A stretch of DNA of 9,463 nt, from assembly GCA_024683255.1 (NCBI GenBank), contig JAIKYL010000022.1:1-9463 (forward strand), given 5' to 3'. The DNA comes from Bacteroidales bacterium. Lineage in GTDB: Bacteria > Bacteroidota > Bacteroidia > Bacteroidales > UBA932. This document shows, piece after piece, positions 5,407-9,463 of the stretch (the first letter of the stretch is position 1; the number at the start of each line of letters is the position of its first letter). The notes beneath the pieces are model-generated. The model was not told the DNA's origin, ran no database searches, and worked only from the letters and a program-made list of their open reading frames with translations. The position numbers were made by a program, and so were the translations under genes.

Positions 5407-9463
<4,057 letters not shown>

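Overview
The window looks like chromosomal DNA of a GC-rich member of the Bacteroidota, most likely order Bacteroidales. The evidence is an RpoC of the Bacteroidota type, a PorV/PorQ-family outer-membrane protein, and promoter boxes of the TTTG / TAnnTTTG type used by the Bacteroidota primary sigma factor. Shine-Dalgarno sequences are also absent before the start codons. I cannot name a genus from sequence alone.

Layout, left to right. (1) A secreted beta-barrel protein of the PorV/PorQ family (78-992, +), whose promoter lies almost on top of its start codon. (2) A tRNA-Ser(GGA) gene (1058-1145, +) with its own promoter, a small leader hairpin and a perfect-stem intrinsic terminator. (3) A gene-free stretch of about 400 bases (1178-1578) holding two short hairpins and a much larger imperfect palindrome (1320-1472), the least explained structure in the window. 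(4) A predicted lipoprotein with a DUF1593/Sde182-like nucleoside-hydrolase-like domain and a PKD-like C-terminus (1579-2982, +). (5) A bidirectional terminator (2983-3011). (6) On the minus strand, a two-gene unit: an uncharacterised secreted protein (4474-5262) followed 3 bases later by a secreted GH43 glycosidase with a C-terminal beta-trefoil-like lectin domain (3028-4470). (7) An intrinsic terminator for rpoC. (8) The 3' ~94% of rpoC (5407-9463, -), which runs off the right edge.

Functionally, the housekeeping parts (rpoC, tRNA-Ser) flank a small cluster of exported carbohydrate-related proteins. The GH43 enzyme, its 262-residue partner and the facing DUF1593 lipoprotein would all act in the periplasm or at the cell surface and plausibly serve plant-type glycan use. 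No SusC/SusD pair or regulator is present in the window, so this is not a complete polysaccharide utilisation locus. The link between the DUF1593 gene and the GH43 pair is inferred from proximity only.
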